A stretch of DNA of 48,022 bases from Paenibacillus oenotherae (GTDB taxonomy: Bacteria > Bacillota > Bacilli > Paenibacillales > Paenibacillaceae). Below the pieces are notes generated by a model. It was not told the origin of the DNA, ran no database searches, and saw nothing but the letters and a program-made list of their open reading frames with translations. The stretch spans positions 1 through 48,022 of the forward strand of contig NZ_JAHZIJ010000030.1 of the NCBI RefSeq assembly GCF_019443105.1. Reading direction: 5' to 3'. A program made the translations under genes and the position numbers. Numbering within the stretch: the first letter of the stretch is position 1; every line of letters starts with the position of its first letter. Positions 1 to 7,680 of this stretch are shown in pieces.

Positions 1-1
1 A

Positions 2-163
2 GAAAAAATTGTATACTTGGACACCATCGCCTACAACGAACGTTTTGAGAACCGTGTCATCCCAGGTTTTGGCGATCCCGTTGTCAAACAAAAACTTAAT
101 GAGATGTTTGAAAAGCGCTATTCCTCGGATTCTGTTCAGTCGGATCCTCGGATCGAAAGTTAA
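2..163 (+). CDS. C-terminal end of an unrecognised protein (5'-truncated by window edge)
   Basis: An open frame enters from the left edge and ends at TAA 161-163, giving 53 residues with a protein-like composition (it begins EKIVYLDTIAYNERFENRV and ends SDPRIES). I do not recognise the family. The reading frame is preferred over the overlapping frame starting at 9 because its composition is balanced and its stop comes just before a non-coding stretch with a hairpin. No start codon or upstream context is visible, so the function cannot be inferred. Most likely a real gene end, but this rests on composition only. Confidence 0.5.
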   Translation, partial: EKIVYLDTIAYNERFENRVIPGFGDPVVKQKLNEMFEKRYSSDSVQSDPRIES

Positions 164-171
164 ACCACTAT

Positions 172-199
172 GGCGGGGGCGGATTCCTCCACCCCCACC
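172..199. other. GC-rich hairpin after the first gene
   Basis: Two 12-base arms (172-183 and 188-199) around a 4-base loop pair with two C:A mismatches in plus-strand RNA; in minus-strand RNA the same positions become G:U pairs, so the hairpin is more stable there. Neither side has a clear U-tract, so it is not called a terminator. The stretch from 200 to about 400 shows no gene I can support. Confidence 0.4.
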
Positions 200-399
200 A
201 ACACCCGATGGATATATCTACAAGCTTACACAAACTTCTTGACGCTACCTCATTTCGACCTGTTAAATTCAAAATACCTGCCAATGAGCATCGATTTCGC
301 CTTAATTGCCCCTTTTCGGTCATTTTCGCCCCATATTCCTGCTTAATCGCATGTATTCTACCTCCAAATGCTTCTCCAGATAGAAATTGATGCCCTTTT

Positions 400-745
400 G
401 CAGGCTTCCTTCATTGCCAGGCAGCAGTGAAGCCAACCTGCCTCAAGCGCGCAAGCCTCATTCACCGCCAGGCAGCGAAACCAACCTGCCTCAAGCGCGC
501 AAGCTTCATTCACCGCCAGGCAGCAAAACCAACCTGCCTCAAGCGCGCAAGCCTCATTCACCGCCAGGCAGCAAAACCAACCTGCCTCAAGCGCGCAAGC
601 CTCATTCACCGCCAGGCAGCGAAACCAACCTGCCTCAAGCGCGCAAGCCTGCCTCATTCACCGCCAGGCAGCAAAACCAACCTGCTGCAAGCGCACAAGC
701 CTCATTCACCGCCAAGCAGCGAAGCCAACCTGCCGCTATCGCGCC
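400..745. repeat. 48-bp tandem repeat array, about 7 units
   Basis: Units begin with CCAACCTGCC at 433, 481, 529, 577, 625, 677 and 725 (last partial). The period is exactly 48 bp except for one 52-bp unit carrying a 4-bp insertion. A degenerate partial unit precedes 433 and another is entered at 725. Each unit contains GCGCGC and is bracketed by CTGCCT and AGGCAG, which are inverted copies. Units differ by only a few bases, so the array is young or homogenised. Because 48 is a multiple of three, several frames on both strands stay open across it and give repetitive 16-residue peptides; these lack ribosome binding sites and are not called as genes. Confidence 0.9.
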
Positions 746-760
746 TGGCCCTAAAACCGC

Positions 761-783
761 GCCCAGCGTTCCCGCCGCTGGGC
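761..783 (-). terminator. Possible terminator of the pyrD-ABC operon
   Basis: An 8-bp perfect stem GCCCAGCG/CGCTGGGC with a 7-base loop lies 40 bases beyond the stop of the last permease gene. In the minus direction it is followed by GCGGTTTTAG, a short and interrupted U-tract, so termination would be modest. It is the only candidate between the operon end and the 48-bp repeats. Confidence 0.4.
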
Positions 784-822
784 CATTCCCGCTATCGCGC
801 GCCAGCAAGACACGCCCCTGCC

Positions 823-1611
823 TTAGCTGCTTGCGCTCGTATACGCACGCAGCGCCTGCTTCCACAGCCATCGGGCGCCCAGCAGAAACAGGGCAGCAAG
901 CACGATTGCGCCCAGCGCATTTGCAAGATCCAGGCGCCCGACAATGGCTTCTGCCGGAACCGTCGTAACGAGCCCGATTGGCAGCACATACAGCAGCACT
1001 AGCCGAAGCGCTCCCTTGTATACCGACACAGGATAGCGGGATGTTTCGAATAAAGAGTGAAACAGAAAGGATAAATTATCGACCTTCACCGCCCAGAACG
1101 ACATGACCATCATTCCCGTCCAGAGCGAATAAATGATGGCCAATGCGGCCCCCAGCAGCAGCAGGAACAGCAGCAGCTCCGACCAGGATGGCGGCCCGTC
1201 AAGCCGCCACACTGCAAATCCCGTCAACCCAAGCCCCAGAGCGATATCCGCAGCGCGCCACAGCACCAGATGCCGAAAGCTGACGAAGAATTGGCTGTCA
1301 ACTGGCTTCAGCAGCACAAAATCCAGCGTACCCTGCCGGATATGCGAGACAAGGCGCGACATGTTCGGCTGCAGGAACAGCTCAATAAATCCGTGCAGCG
1401 CATTGAAAATACCGAGCAGCGCCAGCACCTCATAGAACGACCAGCCGCCAAGCGATTCTGAGCGATAGAAGAACAGCAGCACCGTCAGAACTGACATGCC
1501 CAGCGAGAACAGCGTCATTGCGATATTGGCAGCGAAATTAGCACGATATTCAAATTCCTCGGCGAGACACGCTTGAAAAAAAGTCCGCAGCAATCGATAA
1601 GTCCGCATCAT
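823..1611 (-). CDS. ABC-2 type exporter permease (second subunit)
   Basis: A 262-residue integral membrane protein with about six hydrophobic segments (near residues 25-50, 55-80, 110-135, 140-170, 200-225 and 230-250). Its pattern matches the ABC-2/DUF990 permeases that pair with a second, similar permease and one ATPase. It follows the first permease after 3 bases with a good ribosome binding site (GGGAGG 7 bases before ATG), so it is the last gene of the operon. The three-gene set (ATPase, permease, permease) is known for multidrug or lipid-like export, but nothing in the sequence names the substrate. Family call is firm, substrate unknown. Confidence 0.85.
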   Translation of the reverse strand: MMRTYRLLRTFFQACLAEEFEYRANFAANIAMTLFSLGMSVLTVLLFFYRSESLGGWSFYEVLALLGIFNALHGFIELFLQPNMSRLVSHIRQGTLDFVLLKPVDSQFFVSFRHLVLWRAADIALGLGLTGFAVWRLDGPPSWSELLLFLLLLGAALAIIYSLWTGMMVMSFWAVKVDNLSFLFHSLFETSRYPVSVYKGALRLVLLYVLPIGLVTTVPAEAIVGRLDLANALGAIVLAALFLLGARWLWKQALRAYTSASS

Positions 1612-1614
1612 CTG

Positions 1615-2430
1615 TCATCCTCCCGCCGCACCGTATCGTTTCAAGCCTGCACGCCAGACTAACCGCAAGGACAATACGAGCAGCAGCAGCCAGCCAATCT
1701 GCTGCGCGAATCCTTGCCATACAGCTTCCGGCGTATCCGCAAGCCGTCCGCTCAACAGATCGACGGGAAAAGCAACCGTCGAATAGAATGGCAGTACCCG
1801 CGCAGCAGCCGCAACCCAGTCCGGAAACATCGACAACGGGGCAATACGTCCGGACAAAAACATATGTATCGCCTCATACAGAGCATACATCGCTGTCGCC
1901 CGATTGCTCCAGAATGCCAGCAGACCAAACTGATAGCCAATGACGAACCGCATCGCGGAAGACAGCAGAACCGCGATAATGACCAGCCCGAGTGTGCCCG
2001 CATCCACAGATAGCCGCATTGCCGGGAAGAACACCGCAAGCAGCAGCCAGGCAGGGAGCATAAGAATGGCAAAGAAAGCTTTATAGACGATATTCCCGTT
2101 TATGCTCCAATGGATAGGGTGGAAGGGCCGCAACAATTTAGCAGAGAATGTTCCTTCCCGTATATCGCGGTCAAGCTCATAAACATCCCATGCGCGTGTC
2201 AGACGGTCAACGACCAGCACCCCCGTAAAGTAGAGCACATAGTCCGAAGCCGTATATCCGGCAATAGAACCCGATCCGCTGAGCGAGACCCATACCGCCA
2301 GACTCACAAGCGGCTGTATGAACGCCCCAACCATCCATATCAACGTCTCGCTGCGGTAAATCATCATAATCGCCCAATCTGTCTTGAACAGCACCCCATA
2401 CTTCCGCCAGAAAGCAGCAGCCCCGCTCAT
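1615..2430 (-). CDS. ABC-2 type exporter permease (first subunit)
   Basis: A 271-residue membrane protein of the same DUF990/ABC-2 type as the next gene. It has a charged N-terminus (FWRKYGVLFKTDWAIMMIYR) before the first membrane segment and about six hydrophobic helices. Its ATG overlaps the stop of the ATPase gene by four bases (ATGA), which implies translational coupling. It presumably forms a heterodimeric channel with the product at 823-1611, powered by the ATPase at 2427-3431. Confidence 0.85.
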   Translation of the reverse strand: MSGAAAFWRKYGVLFKTDWAIMMIYRSETLIWMVGAFIQPLVSLAVWVSLSGSGSIAGYTASDYVLYFTGVLVVDRLTRAWDVYELDRDIREGTFSAKLLRPFHPIHWSINGNIVYKAFFAILMLPAWLLLAVFFPAMRLSVDAGTLGLVIIAVLLSSAMRFVIGYQFGLLAFWSNRATAMYALYEAIHMFLSGRIAPLSMFPDWVAAAARVLPFYSTVAFPVDLLSGRLADTPEAVWQGFAQQIGWLLLLVLSLRLVWRAGLKRYGAAGG

Positions 2431-3431
2431 CCTTTTGCCTCCTGCGACCCTGCCTCGGCATAAGCCAGGCCGATGACCGATTCCAGGGACGGATCTTCTA
2501 TCGTCAGATCGCTTACCGGAAGCTTGGTAAGCAGCTTCGCGGACAGGCTCGTCACATCCTCACGGTGCACTTCCACCTCAAGCTGCGGATAGTCATAAAC
2601 GACGATGCGTCCTCCCCCCTCGGCAACAGCGGCTTCTACAGCGGGGATATCAGCTTGAGCGCCAAGCACCAGCGTTATGCGCTTCATAGGCGAGAAGCGG
2701 TCAATCATCTTGCTGATTGCGCCATCGTAGATCAGCTTGCCGTCATTAATAACAAGCACACGCTCACAGAGCGCCGAGACATCCGCCATATAATGGCTTG
2801 TTAACAGAATGGTCGCCTTATAATCGCGATTATAGGACTGTATGAACCGCCGCATCGCTTCCTGCATATTCACATCAAGGCCAATCGTAGGCTCGTCCAG
2901 GAACACAATATCCGGTCTGTGCAGCAGCGCAGCGACAAGCTCGCATTTCATCCGTTCACCGAGCGACAGCTGCCGCACCGGCTTATCCATAATGTGAGCC
3001 AGCTCCAGCATCTCCGTAAAATAATCGAGACGTTCCTTGAACGCCTGCTCCGGAATTTCATAAATCTCTTTGTGAATAAGGAATGTCTCCGAGGCTGGAA
3101 TATCCCATATCAGTTGACTCTTCTGCCCCATCACAAGGCTGACTCGCTTCTTGAATGCATTCTGCTGGCGAAACGGAACGAAGCCGCCTACCTCGATGCG
3201 CCCCGATGAGGGGTGCAGCAATCCGGTAAGCAGCTTCATTGTTGTCGTCTTGCCAGCGCCGTTCGGACCAAGAAAACCGACGATCTGTCCTTCCGGGATG
3301 TGAAAATTGATCCCGTCAACGGCGCGAACCTCACGATACTCGCGATGGAACAGACTGCGCATCGAAGCCGCGAAGCCCGGTTGACGAACATGCACACGAT
3401 AGATCTTGGAAAGCCCTTCTACATGAATCAT
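2427..3431 (-). CDS. ABC transporter ATP-binding protein (NatA/DrrA-like exporter)
   Basis: 334 residues. Walker A GPNGAGKT is at residues 55-62, the signature is QLSLGERMKCELVAALL, the Walker B is IVFLDEP, and the switch histidine lies in LLTSHYM. An N-terminal insertion (residues 12-35) and a C-terminal extension of about 80 residues after the nucleotide-binding domain are typical of exporter ATPases paired with ABC-2 permeases. The start is set by GGAGAGGATTAGAG before ATG. It begins 2 bases after the DUF309 gene and overlaps the first permease by 4 bases, so all five genes are in one transcript. Function as an export motor is secure; the substrate is unknown. Confidence 0.9.
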   Translation of the reverse strand: MIHVEGLSKIYRVHVRQPGFAASMRSLFHREYREVRAVDGINFHIPEGQIVGFLGPNGAGKTTTMKLLTGLLHPSSGRIEVGGFVPFRQQNAFKKRVSLVMGQKSQLIWDIPASETFLIHKEIYEIPEQAFKERLDYFTEMLELAHIMDKPVRQLSLGERMKCELVAALLHRPDIVFLDEPTIGLDVNMQEAMRRFIQSYNRDYKATILLTSHYMADVSALCERVLVINDGKLIYDGAISKMIDRFSPMKRITLVLGAQADIPAVEAAVAEGGGRIVVYDYPQLEVEVHREDVTSLSAKLLTKLPVSDLTIEDPSLESVIGLAYAEAGSQEAKG

Positions 3432-3433
3432 CT

Positions 3434-3967
3434 CTAATCCTCTCCGTGAAGACGTTGATCGAATGGTATGAGCGCCATCTCCTGAACGAGCCGTTCAAGC
3501 TTCTCGTCCACTACCGCGAGGGGAAACGGCTGAAAGGGCGGCGGCACTTGCTCCGGTGCCTTATCGGTGCTGGCCTTGGCCCCGCTTTCATGGACTCCGG
3601 CCTCATCTTCATGGATTCCGGTCCCGCCTTCATGGATTCCATCCCGCTCCACCCATTCGCGCAGGAGCACAAGCGCCCCCGCCGTATGAGTGCGCAGGTT
3701 CGCCAAATCAAGGCCCATGGCCCTCTCCGGATAGTGGGCCAGCTTATTCTCAGCTTGCGAGAACAGCTTCACAGCTCCGGAATAATTATCATTGCGCCAA
3801 TGATGAAGTCCGACCGCAGCTTGCAGCAGCCCTTGATACAGAAGGTTGCGGCCTTCCTCCAGCCATAGCTCCTCCATGACCTCGTGGCATTCATAATAAT
3901 CCTCATCTACATTGAAGAGGACGACGAAATGCACGAACCGGTCGTCATAAGACGTCTCGGCGGTCAT
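3434..3967 (-). CDS. DUF309 family protein with a short internal heptad repeat
   Basis: 177 residues. The N-terminal half has the DUF309 signature (DEDYYECHEVMEELWLEE, then LLQAAVGLHHW), a helical fold of unknown biochemical role. Between residues about 108 and 130 there is a low-complexity insert made of three 7-residue units (GIHEGGT, GIHEDEA, GVHESGA), encoded by 21-bp near-repeats around 3590-3650. The C-terminal part (residues 140-177) continues the conserved sequence. The gene overlaps the alarmone synthetase by ATGA and precedes the ABC ATPase by 2 bases. Function unknown; it is likely only a co-transcribed neighbour. Confidence 0.8.
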   Translation of the reverse strand: MTAETSYDDRFVHFVVLFNVDEDYYECHEVMEELWLEEGRNLLYQGLLQAAVGLHHWRNDNYSGAVKLFSQAENKLAHYPERAMGLDLANLRTHTAGALVLLREWVERDGIHEGGTGIHEDEAGVHESGAKASTDKAPEQVPPPFQPFPLAVVDEKLERLVQEMALIPFDQRLHGED

Positions 3968-4770
3968 TTAGGAGCACCGCCCTTCTTCGCTCTGGACAAT
4001 GCCTGCTGAATGTCATCGGACAGCAAGCGGATTCCGCCCGTATCTTCCTTCTCCCAAAGCTCGTTGAACCGTAGCTGGAAATGGACGGCCTCTCTGACAC
4101 GATGGAAAAAGTATAGCTTCTGTATATCGCTCAGCACACTGGAGACAATATTCGATTTCACCTCGAAGCCGCGCTGGGCATCGAGAATTTCATTGCGGAT
4201 GCTCGACATCTCCGTATCGAGCAGGAAAGCAGCCTCAGCCGCTTTTCTAAGCCGCTCCCTTACATCGTCAGGCAAGCTTTCCTGATACTTATAATTAAGG
4301 GAATGCTCAATCGTAGCCCAGAAATTCATCGCCAGCGTGCGCACTTGAACCTCTGCCAGCACATTTTTGAGCCCCAGCGAGGTCTGTACTGGATATTCGA
4401 CAATCATATGAAAGCTGCGATACCCGCTGTCCTTGTAATTGGTGATATAATCCTTCTCATACACAAGCGACAGATCTTTCCGGATTCGGATCATCTCGGC
4501 GACCCGATGAATATCTTCAACGAACTGGCACATAATGCGGATGCCTGCGATGTCCTCAATACCGGTCTCGATCTGATCCATCGGCACCTGCAGCCGCTTT
4601 GCCTTTTCCAGAATGCTGGAAGTCCGTTTCACTCTTCCTGTTACAAATTCGATTGGTGTATAGGATTCCCTCGACTTCAACTCTGACCGCAGCGTCTTGA
4701 ACTTCACTTTTAATTCTTCTACCGCTTGCTCATATGGCTGCAGAAACAGGCTCCAGTCTCTACCGTCCAT
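3964..4770 (-). CDS. Small alarmone synthetase, (p)ppGpp synthase of the RelQ/SasB type
   Basis: 268 residues with a single RelA/SpoT synthetase domain. The ATP-binding basic loop TGRVKRTSSILEK is at residues 45-56, DIAGIRIMC at 73-81 carries the metal-binding Asp, the G-loop DYITNYKDSGYRSFHM is at 107-122, and EVQVRTLAMNFWATIEH is at 140-156. There is no HD hydrolase domain before it and no TGS/ACT regions after, so this is a stand-alone synthetase that adds pyrophosphate from ATP to GDP or GTP. It starts 15 bases downstream of pyrD, in the same operon. At 268 residues it is longer than the roughly 210-residue B. subtilis homologues, mainly at the C-terminus. Confidence 0.88.
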   Translation of the reverse strand: MDGRDWSLFLQPYEQAVEELKVKFKTLRSELKSRESYTPIEFVTGRVKRTSSILEKAKRLQVPMDQIETGIEDIAGIRIMCQFVEDIHRVAEMIRIRKDLSLVYEKDYITNYKDSGYRSFHMIVEYPVQTSLGLKNVLAEVQVRTLAMNFWATIEHSLNYKYQESLPDDVRERLRKAAEAAFLLDTEMSSIRNEILDAQRGFEVKSNIVSSVLSDIQKLYFFHRVREAVHFQLRFNELWEKEDTGGIRLLSDDIQQALSRAKKGGAPK

Positions 4771-4785
4771 CCAGCCACCTCCTGT

Positions 4786-5886
4786 CTATTTCCGATGATC
4801 TGCTCCAATAGCTTCTGTTATATGGCGCAATCCGTCTCTTCTCAATCTTTCCTTCAGGCCCTGGGCCATTTCCCTAAGCAGTTCCGGCCCCTTGTAAATA
4901 AGCGCCGTATAAATCTCAACCAGGCTTGCTCCCGCGCGAATTTTATCGTATGCATCGTCCGCAGAGAAAATTCCGCCCGAGCCAATAATAGGCAGCTTGC
5001 CGCCCGTTTGTCTATATACAGCCCGTATAACCTCAGTCGTCCGCTCCTTGAGCGGCTTCCCGCTTAGGCCGCCCATCTCACCCGCGCTGCTGTGCGTCAG
5101 CCCTTCTCTGCTAAGCGTCGTATTCGTCGCAATGATGCCGGAGACACCGCTCTGCGCGATAGTATCTACTGTATATCCCAATTGTTCATCCGTCATATCA
5201 GGCGCTATCTTCACAAGCACAGGCTTGCGCGCCCCGCCATGGATGCCGCTCTGAGCATTCATTTCTTCCATCACAGTACGGAGCAGAAGACGCAGCTCGT
5301 CACCATGCTGCAGCGCCCTCAGATCTGGCGTATTGGGAGAGCTTATATTCACGACGAAGAAATCGCCGTATTTATACAGCTTCTGGAGACATGCCCGGTA
5401 ATCCTCATGTGCCAGCTCATTAGGCGTTACCTTGTTCTTCCCGATATTAACCGCTACAGGGATGCTCCGTTTCTTGCCGGCGGCAAGACGTTCAACCATC
5501 GCATCCGCGCCTTCATTATTAAAGCCCATCCGGTTGATGAGCGCCTCATCAGGCGGCAGCCGGAACAACCGCGGCAGCTCATTGCCGGCTTGTCCCTTAG
5601 GCGTTACCGTACCAACCTCGGCAAAGCCTAATCCGATATTAGCGAACATATCCACCGCTTTCGCATTTTTGTCCAGACCAGCCGCAAGACCGATCGGGTT
5701 AGGAAAATGCAATCCGAACAAATCAACCGCAAGCTCCTTGCACTCAGCGACACCATACATCCCCCGTGTCAGGGATGGAATACCGGGAATCTTTCCTGCG
5801 GTGCTGAGCCCGTCAATAACGAGATGATGGGCCTTCTCAGGGTCCATACGAAAAAAAAGCGGCTTGCCTATTTTGGAATATAGCAA
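4786..5886 (-). CDS. pyrD: Dihydroorotate dehydrogenase (quinone), class 2
   Basis: 366 residues. It oxidises dihydroorotate to orotate in pyrimidine synthesis with electrons passed to membrane quinone. The N-terminal extension (FRMDPEKAHHLV, residues 12-23) is typical of class 2 enzymes and forms the membrane-side helices. NISSPNTPDLR (180-190) supplies the catalytic Ser, INRMGFNN and VGTVTPKGQAGN line the active site, and IGSGGIFSADDA binds FMN phosphate. The start is TTG at 5886, chosen because GGAGTG lies 7 bases upstream. B. subtilis uses a class 1B enzyme inside its pyr operon; here a class 2 enzyme is encoded apart from other pyr genes, heading an operon with an alarmone synthetase and an ABC exporter. 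Confidence 0.95.
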   Translation of the reverse strand: MLYSKIGKPLFFRMDPEKAHHLVIDGLSTAGKIPGIPSLTRGMYGVAECKELAVDLFGLHFPNPIGLAAGLDKNAKAVDMFANIGLGFAEVGTVTPKGQAGNELPRLFRLPPDEALINRMGFNNEGADAMVERLAAGKKRSIPVAVNIGKNKVTPNELAHEDYRACLQKLYKYGDFFVVNISSPNTPDLRALQHGDELRLLLRTVMEEMNAQSGIHGGARKPVLVKIAPDMTDEQLGYTVDTIAQSGVSGIIATNTTLSREGLTHSSAGEMGGLSGKPLKERTTEVIRAVYRQTGGKLPIIGSGGIFSADDAYDKIRAGASLVEIYTALIYKGPELLREMAQGLKERLRRDGLRHITEAIGADHRK

Positions 5887-6005
5887 CTGGAATCACTCCG
5901 ATCATGATGTAAACTCTATGGAACAGTTTAACTCCTTCGACGACAAAAAGAAAGAGCCCTTGCTGCGGCAGCACAGCAGACAAAGGTTCCTATTCAGGAA
6001 TTTCA

Positions 6006-6034
6006 TTGCAGCCTTTCACGGAAACGGTTACAAT
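6006..6034 (+). promoter_or_regulatory. Sigma-A-type promoter for the small membrane protein
   Basis: TTGCAG (6006-6011) and TACAAT (6029-6034) with a 17-bp spacer, 42 bases upstream of the ATG at 6077. It sits in the divergent intergenic region between pyrD and the small gene. Confidence 0.65.
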
Positions 6035-6076
6035 ATATTTACGTGACTATAAAGCGTAAGAGAAAGGTTGGTCCCT

Positions 6077-6220
6077 ATGAGTCAAGCAAAGAAAAAGCCG
6101 CCCATTATGAAAAACAACAAACCCAAAGAAGAAGTAAACAAGAAAGCACTTGTATGGATCGGCTCCATACTCCTTGTCATTATTATCGGAATGGCTCTAC
6201 TTCTCATCTTGGACAAATAA
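6077..6220 (+). CDS. Small single-pass membrane protein (47 aa)
   Basis: A 47-residue frame from ATG 6077 to TAA 6218. It has a strongly basic N-terminal half (begins MSQAKKKPPIMKNNK) followed by one hydrophobic helix (ALVWIGSILLVIIIGMALLL, residues 24-43) and a short LDK tail. A ribosome binding site (AGAGAAAGG) lies about 9 bases upstream and a sigma-A promoter precedes it, so it is very likely real. It fits the pattern of small positively charged membrane peptides; I do not recognise the family. It is divergent from pyrD and convergent with the L,D-transpeptidase. Confidence 0.7.
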   Translation: MSQAKKKPPIMKNNKPKEEVNKKALVWIGSILLVIIIGMALLLILDK

Positions 6221-6232
6221 TCGACACATTTG

Positions 6233-7579
6233 CTACAACCAACGGTATATAACAGCGGGGTTCGTCTCATCCTGCATCGGCTGCAACTGAAATCGTTGTG
6301 CATGCGATGTTCCGGATTCGGGAAGGACCCCGTTTTTAATTGTCACCTTCGTTCCGAGCGGCACCAAATCATACAGCTCCTCGACATCCTCCCGCAGCAT
6401 TCTGACACAGCCAAGCGACTCGTCCTTGCCGATGCTGTCCGGCTCATTCGTCCCGTGAATGGCATAACGCGTCCCTGATAACGTCATCCCCCTGCTGCCA
6501 AATTCACCGTCATCCTTGCCGTTCGGATTCTTCACCTTCTCACTGATATAGAAGCTGCCGCTCGGCGTTTTCTCCCCGCCTAATCCAATGGGATAGCTGC
6601 GGACGATCACATCTCCACTGATTACTGCAAGCCGGTAGTTAGACGTATCCACAACGACCGATAACGGTTGATCGGGCAGCGCTTCTCCGCCTTGTCCCGC
6701 TCGATCCCGGCCCGCTCCTGTCTTACCGTCCCCCTGGGACGACTTGCCGCCAGCACCGGAACGCCTGATCTCTTCTAAAATTCCGGCGAATGCCTGCTTC
6801 ATATAGTCGGTTTCACCGGCCAGCACGTTATTGGGATAAGGACGCACCATATCATTCAGCTCCTCGGGCCAGCGCTTAAACAGCTCCCGATAATGGATGA
6901 TGGCGCTTCTAAGCGTCCAACGCTGCTCCTGTACCGCGCTCCACTCCTGAAACTTACTATAGGCTTCCGTCGCATCCGCAGGCTGGCAGTCGCACGCAAG
7001 CGCATCCAGCATTCCCACCTCGAATGCTTCGCCCGAGCCCTGTCGCTGCGTCGATAGCAGCAAACGTGTTGCCCCTGTCCACTTGCGCCAGTTTCCCTCC
7101 TGCTCCAGCATGGCGGCAATTCCATATGCCGGGGATTGTGCCCCGTCTTCTATTAGAGCGCCAAGCGCTCTGCCGAGCCCTTCCTCCGTCGCAGGCTTAA
7201 CAAATACAACCGCCATCCGGTCGGATGCCTCCATGACAGCGGCAGTCAGAGCCTCTTCCTGCTCCTTGTTTCCGCTGGAGAAGGGGTTAATAATTGTAAT
7301 GCCAAGCAGCAGCAGGGCAATGACAGCTGATCGCCTCAGAAGCTTGTTTATGCGGCGCTTGCGGTTCCAATCCGCGATCATTAATTTGGGCGCCTTGGCT
7401 AACGGATGCTGTTTTCTTTCATAAGCCTCATAAATGCTGCCTGCCTGCAAAAAACAGTAATTCGCCTTCGCTTCCTTATCCTCAAGCATATACTGCTTCC
7501 CGAGCAAGTACCACGCCATCCGGTTATCAGGATGATTCTGCACATAGCGCTTCAGATAAGATATGTCTTCGTGCTCCAT
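6233..7579 (-). CDS. L,D-transpeptidase (YkuD) with N-terminal TPR-like and membrane segments
   Basis: 448 residues. Residues 1-60 resemble a tetratricopeptide unit (NHPDNRMAWYLLGKQYM) and lie in the cytoplasm. A single membrane helix follows near 84-100 (AVIALLLLGITIIN). The extracellular part has a charged linker, then a YkuD domain (about 300-425) with the catalytic signature HGTN...SLGCVRM, His 375 and Cys 391. Such enzymes cross-link peptidoglycan through the L-centre of diaminopimelate. The C-terminal 45 residues lie beyond the domain. It is monocistronic, ending 12 bases from the small gene on the other strand. Confidence 0.9.
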   Translation of the reverse strand: MEHEDISYLKRYVQNHPDNRMAWYLLGKQYMLEDKEAKANYCFLQAGSIYEAYERKQHPLAKAPKLMIADWNRKRRINKLLRRSAVIALLLLGITIINPFSSGNKEQEEALTAAVMEASDRMAVVFVKPATEEGLGRALGALIEDGAQSPAYGIAAMLEQEGNWRKWTGATRLLLSTQRQGSGEAFEVGMLDALACDCQPADATEAYSKFQEWSAVQEQRWTLRSAIIHYRELFKRWPEELNDMVRPYPNNVLAGETDYMKQAFAGILEEIRRSGAGGKSSQGDGKTGAGRDRAGQGGEALPDQPLSVVVDTSNYRLAVISGDVIVRSYPIGLGGEKTPSGSFYISEKVKNPNGKDDGEFGSRGMTLSGTRYAIHGTNEPDSIGKDESLGCVRMLREDVEELYDLVPLGTKVTIKNGVLPESGTSHAQRFQLQPMQDETNPAVIYRWL

Positions 7580-7620
7580 CCTTATCCCTCCCTGGCTTCC
7601 TTCTTACTCTTTATATCGGC

Positions 7621-7651
7621 AAAAAAGCCGCCCGATTTCGCATCGGACGGC
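7621..7651 (-). terminator. Rho-independent terminator of the cyclase-FecR-NHL operon
   Basis: A 10-bp stem (7627-7636 with 7642-7651, one G:U pair) and a 5-base loop, followed in the minus direction by six U residues. It lies 30 bases beyond the stop of the NHL gene. Confidence 0.88.
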
Positions 7652-7680
7652 AATTTAAGGAAAGAATTTTTATGAATGGC

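Noticed and set aside
172-199. Hairpin as terminator of the first gene
   Set aside because: No U-tract follows in either direction and the plus-strand pairing has two mismatches.
358-657. Repetitive 99-residue frame on the minus strand, and similar frames at 387-968 and 427-1002 on plus
   Set aside because: They arise from the 48-bp tandem repeat, have no ribosome binding sites, and several frames are open at once.
400-745. CRISPR-like array
   Set aside because: The repeats are directly adjacent with no unique spacers, and no cas genes are near.
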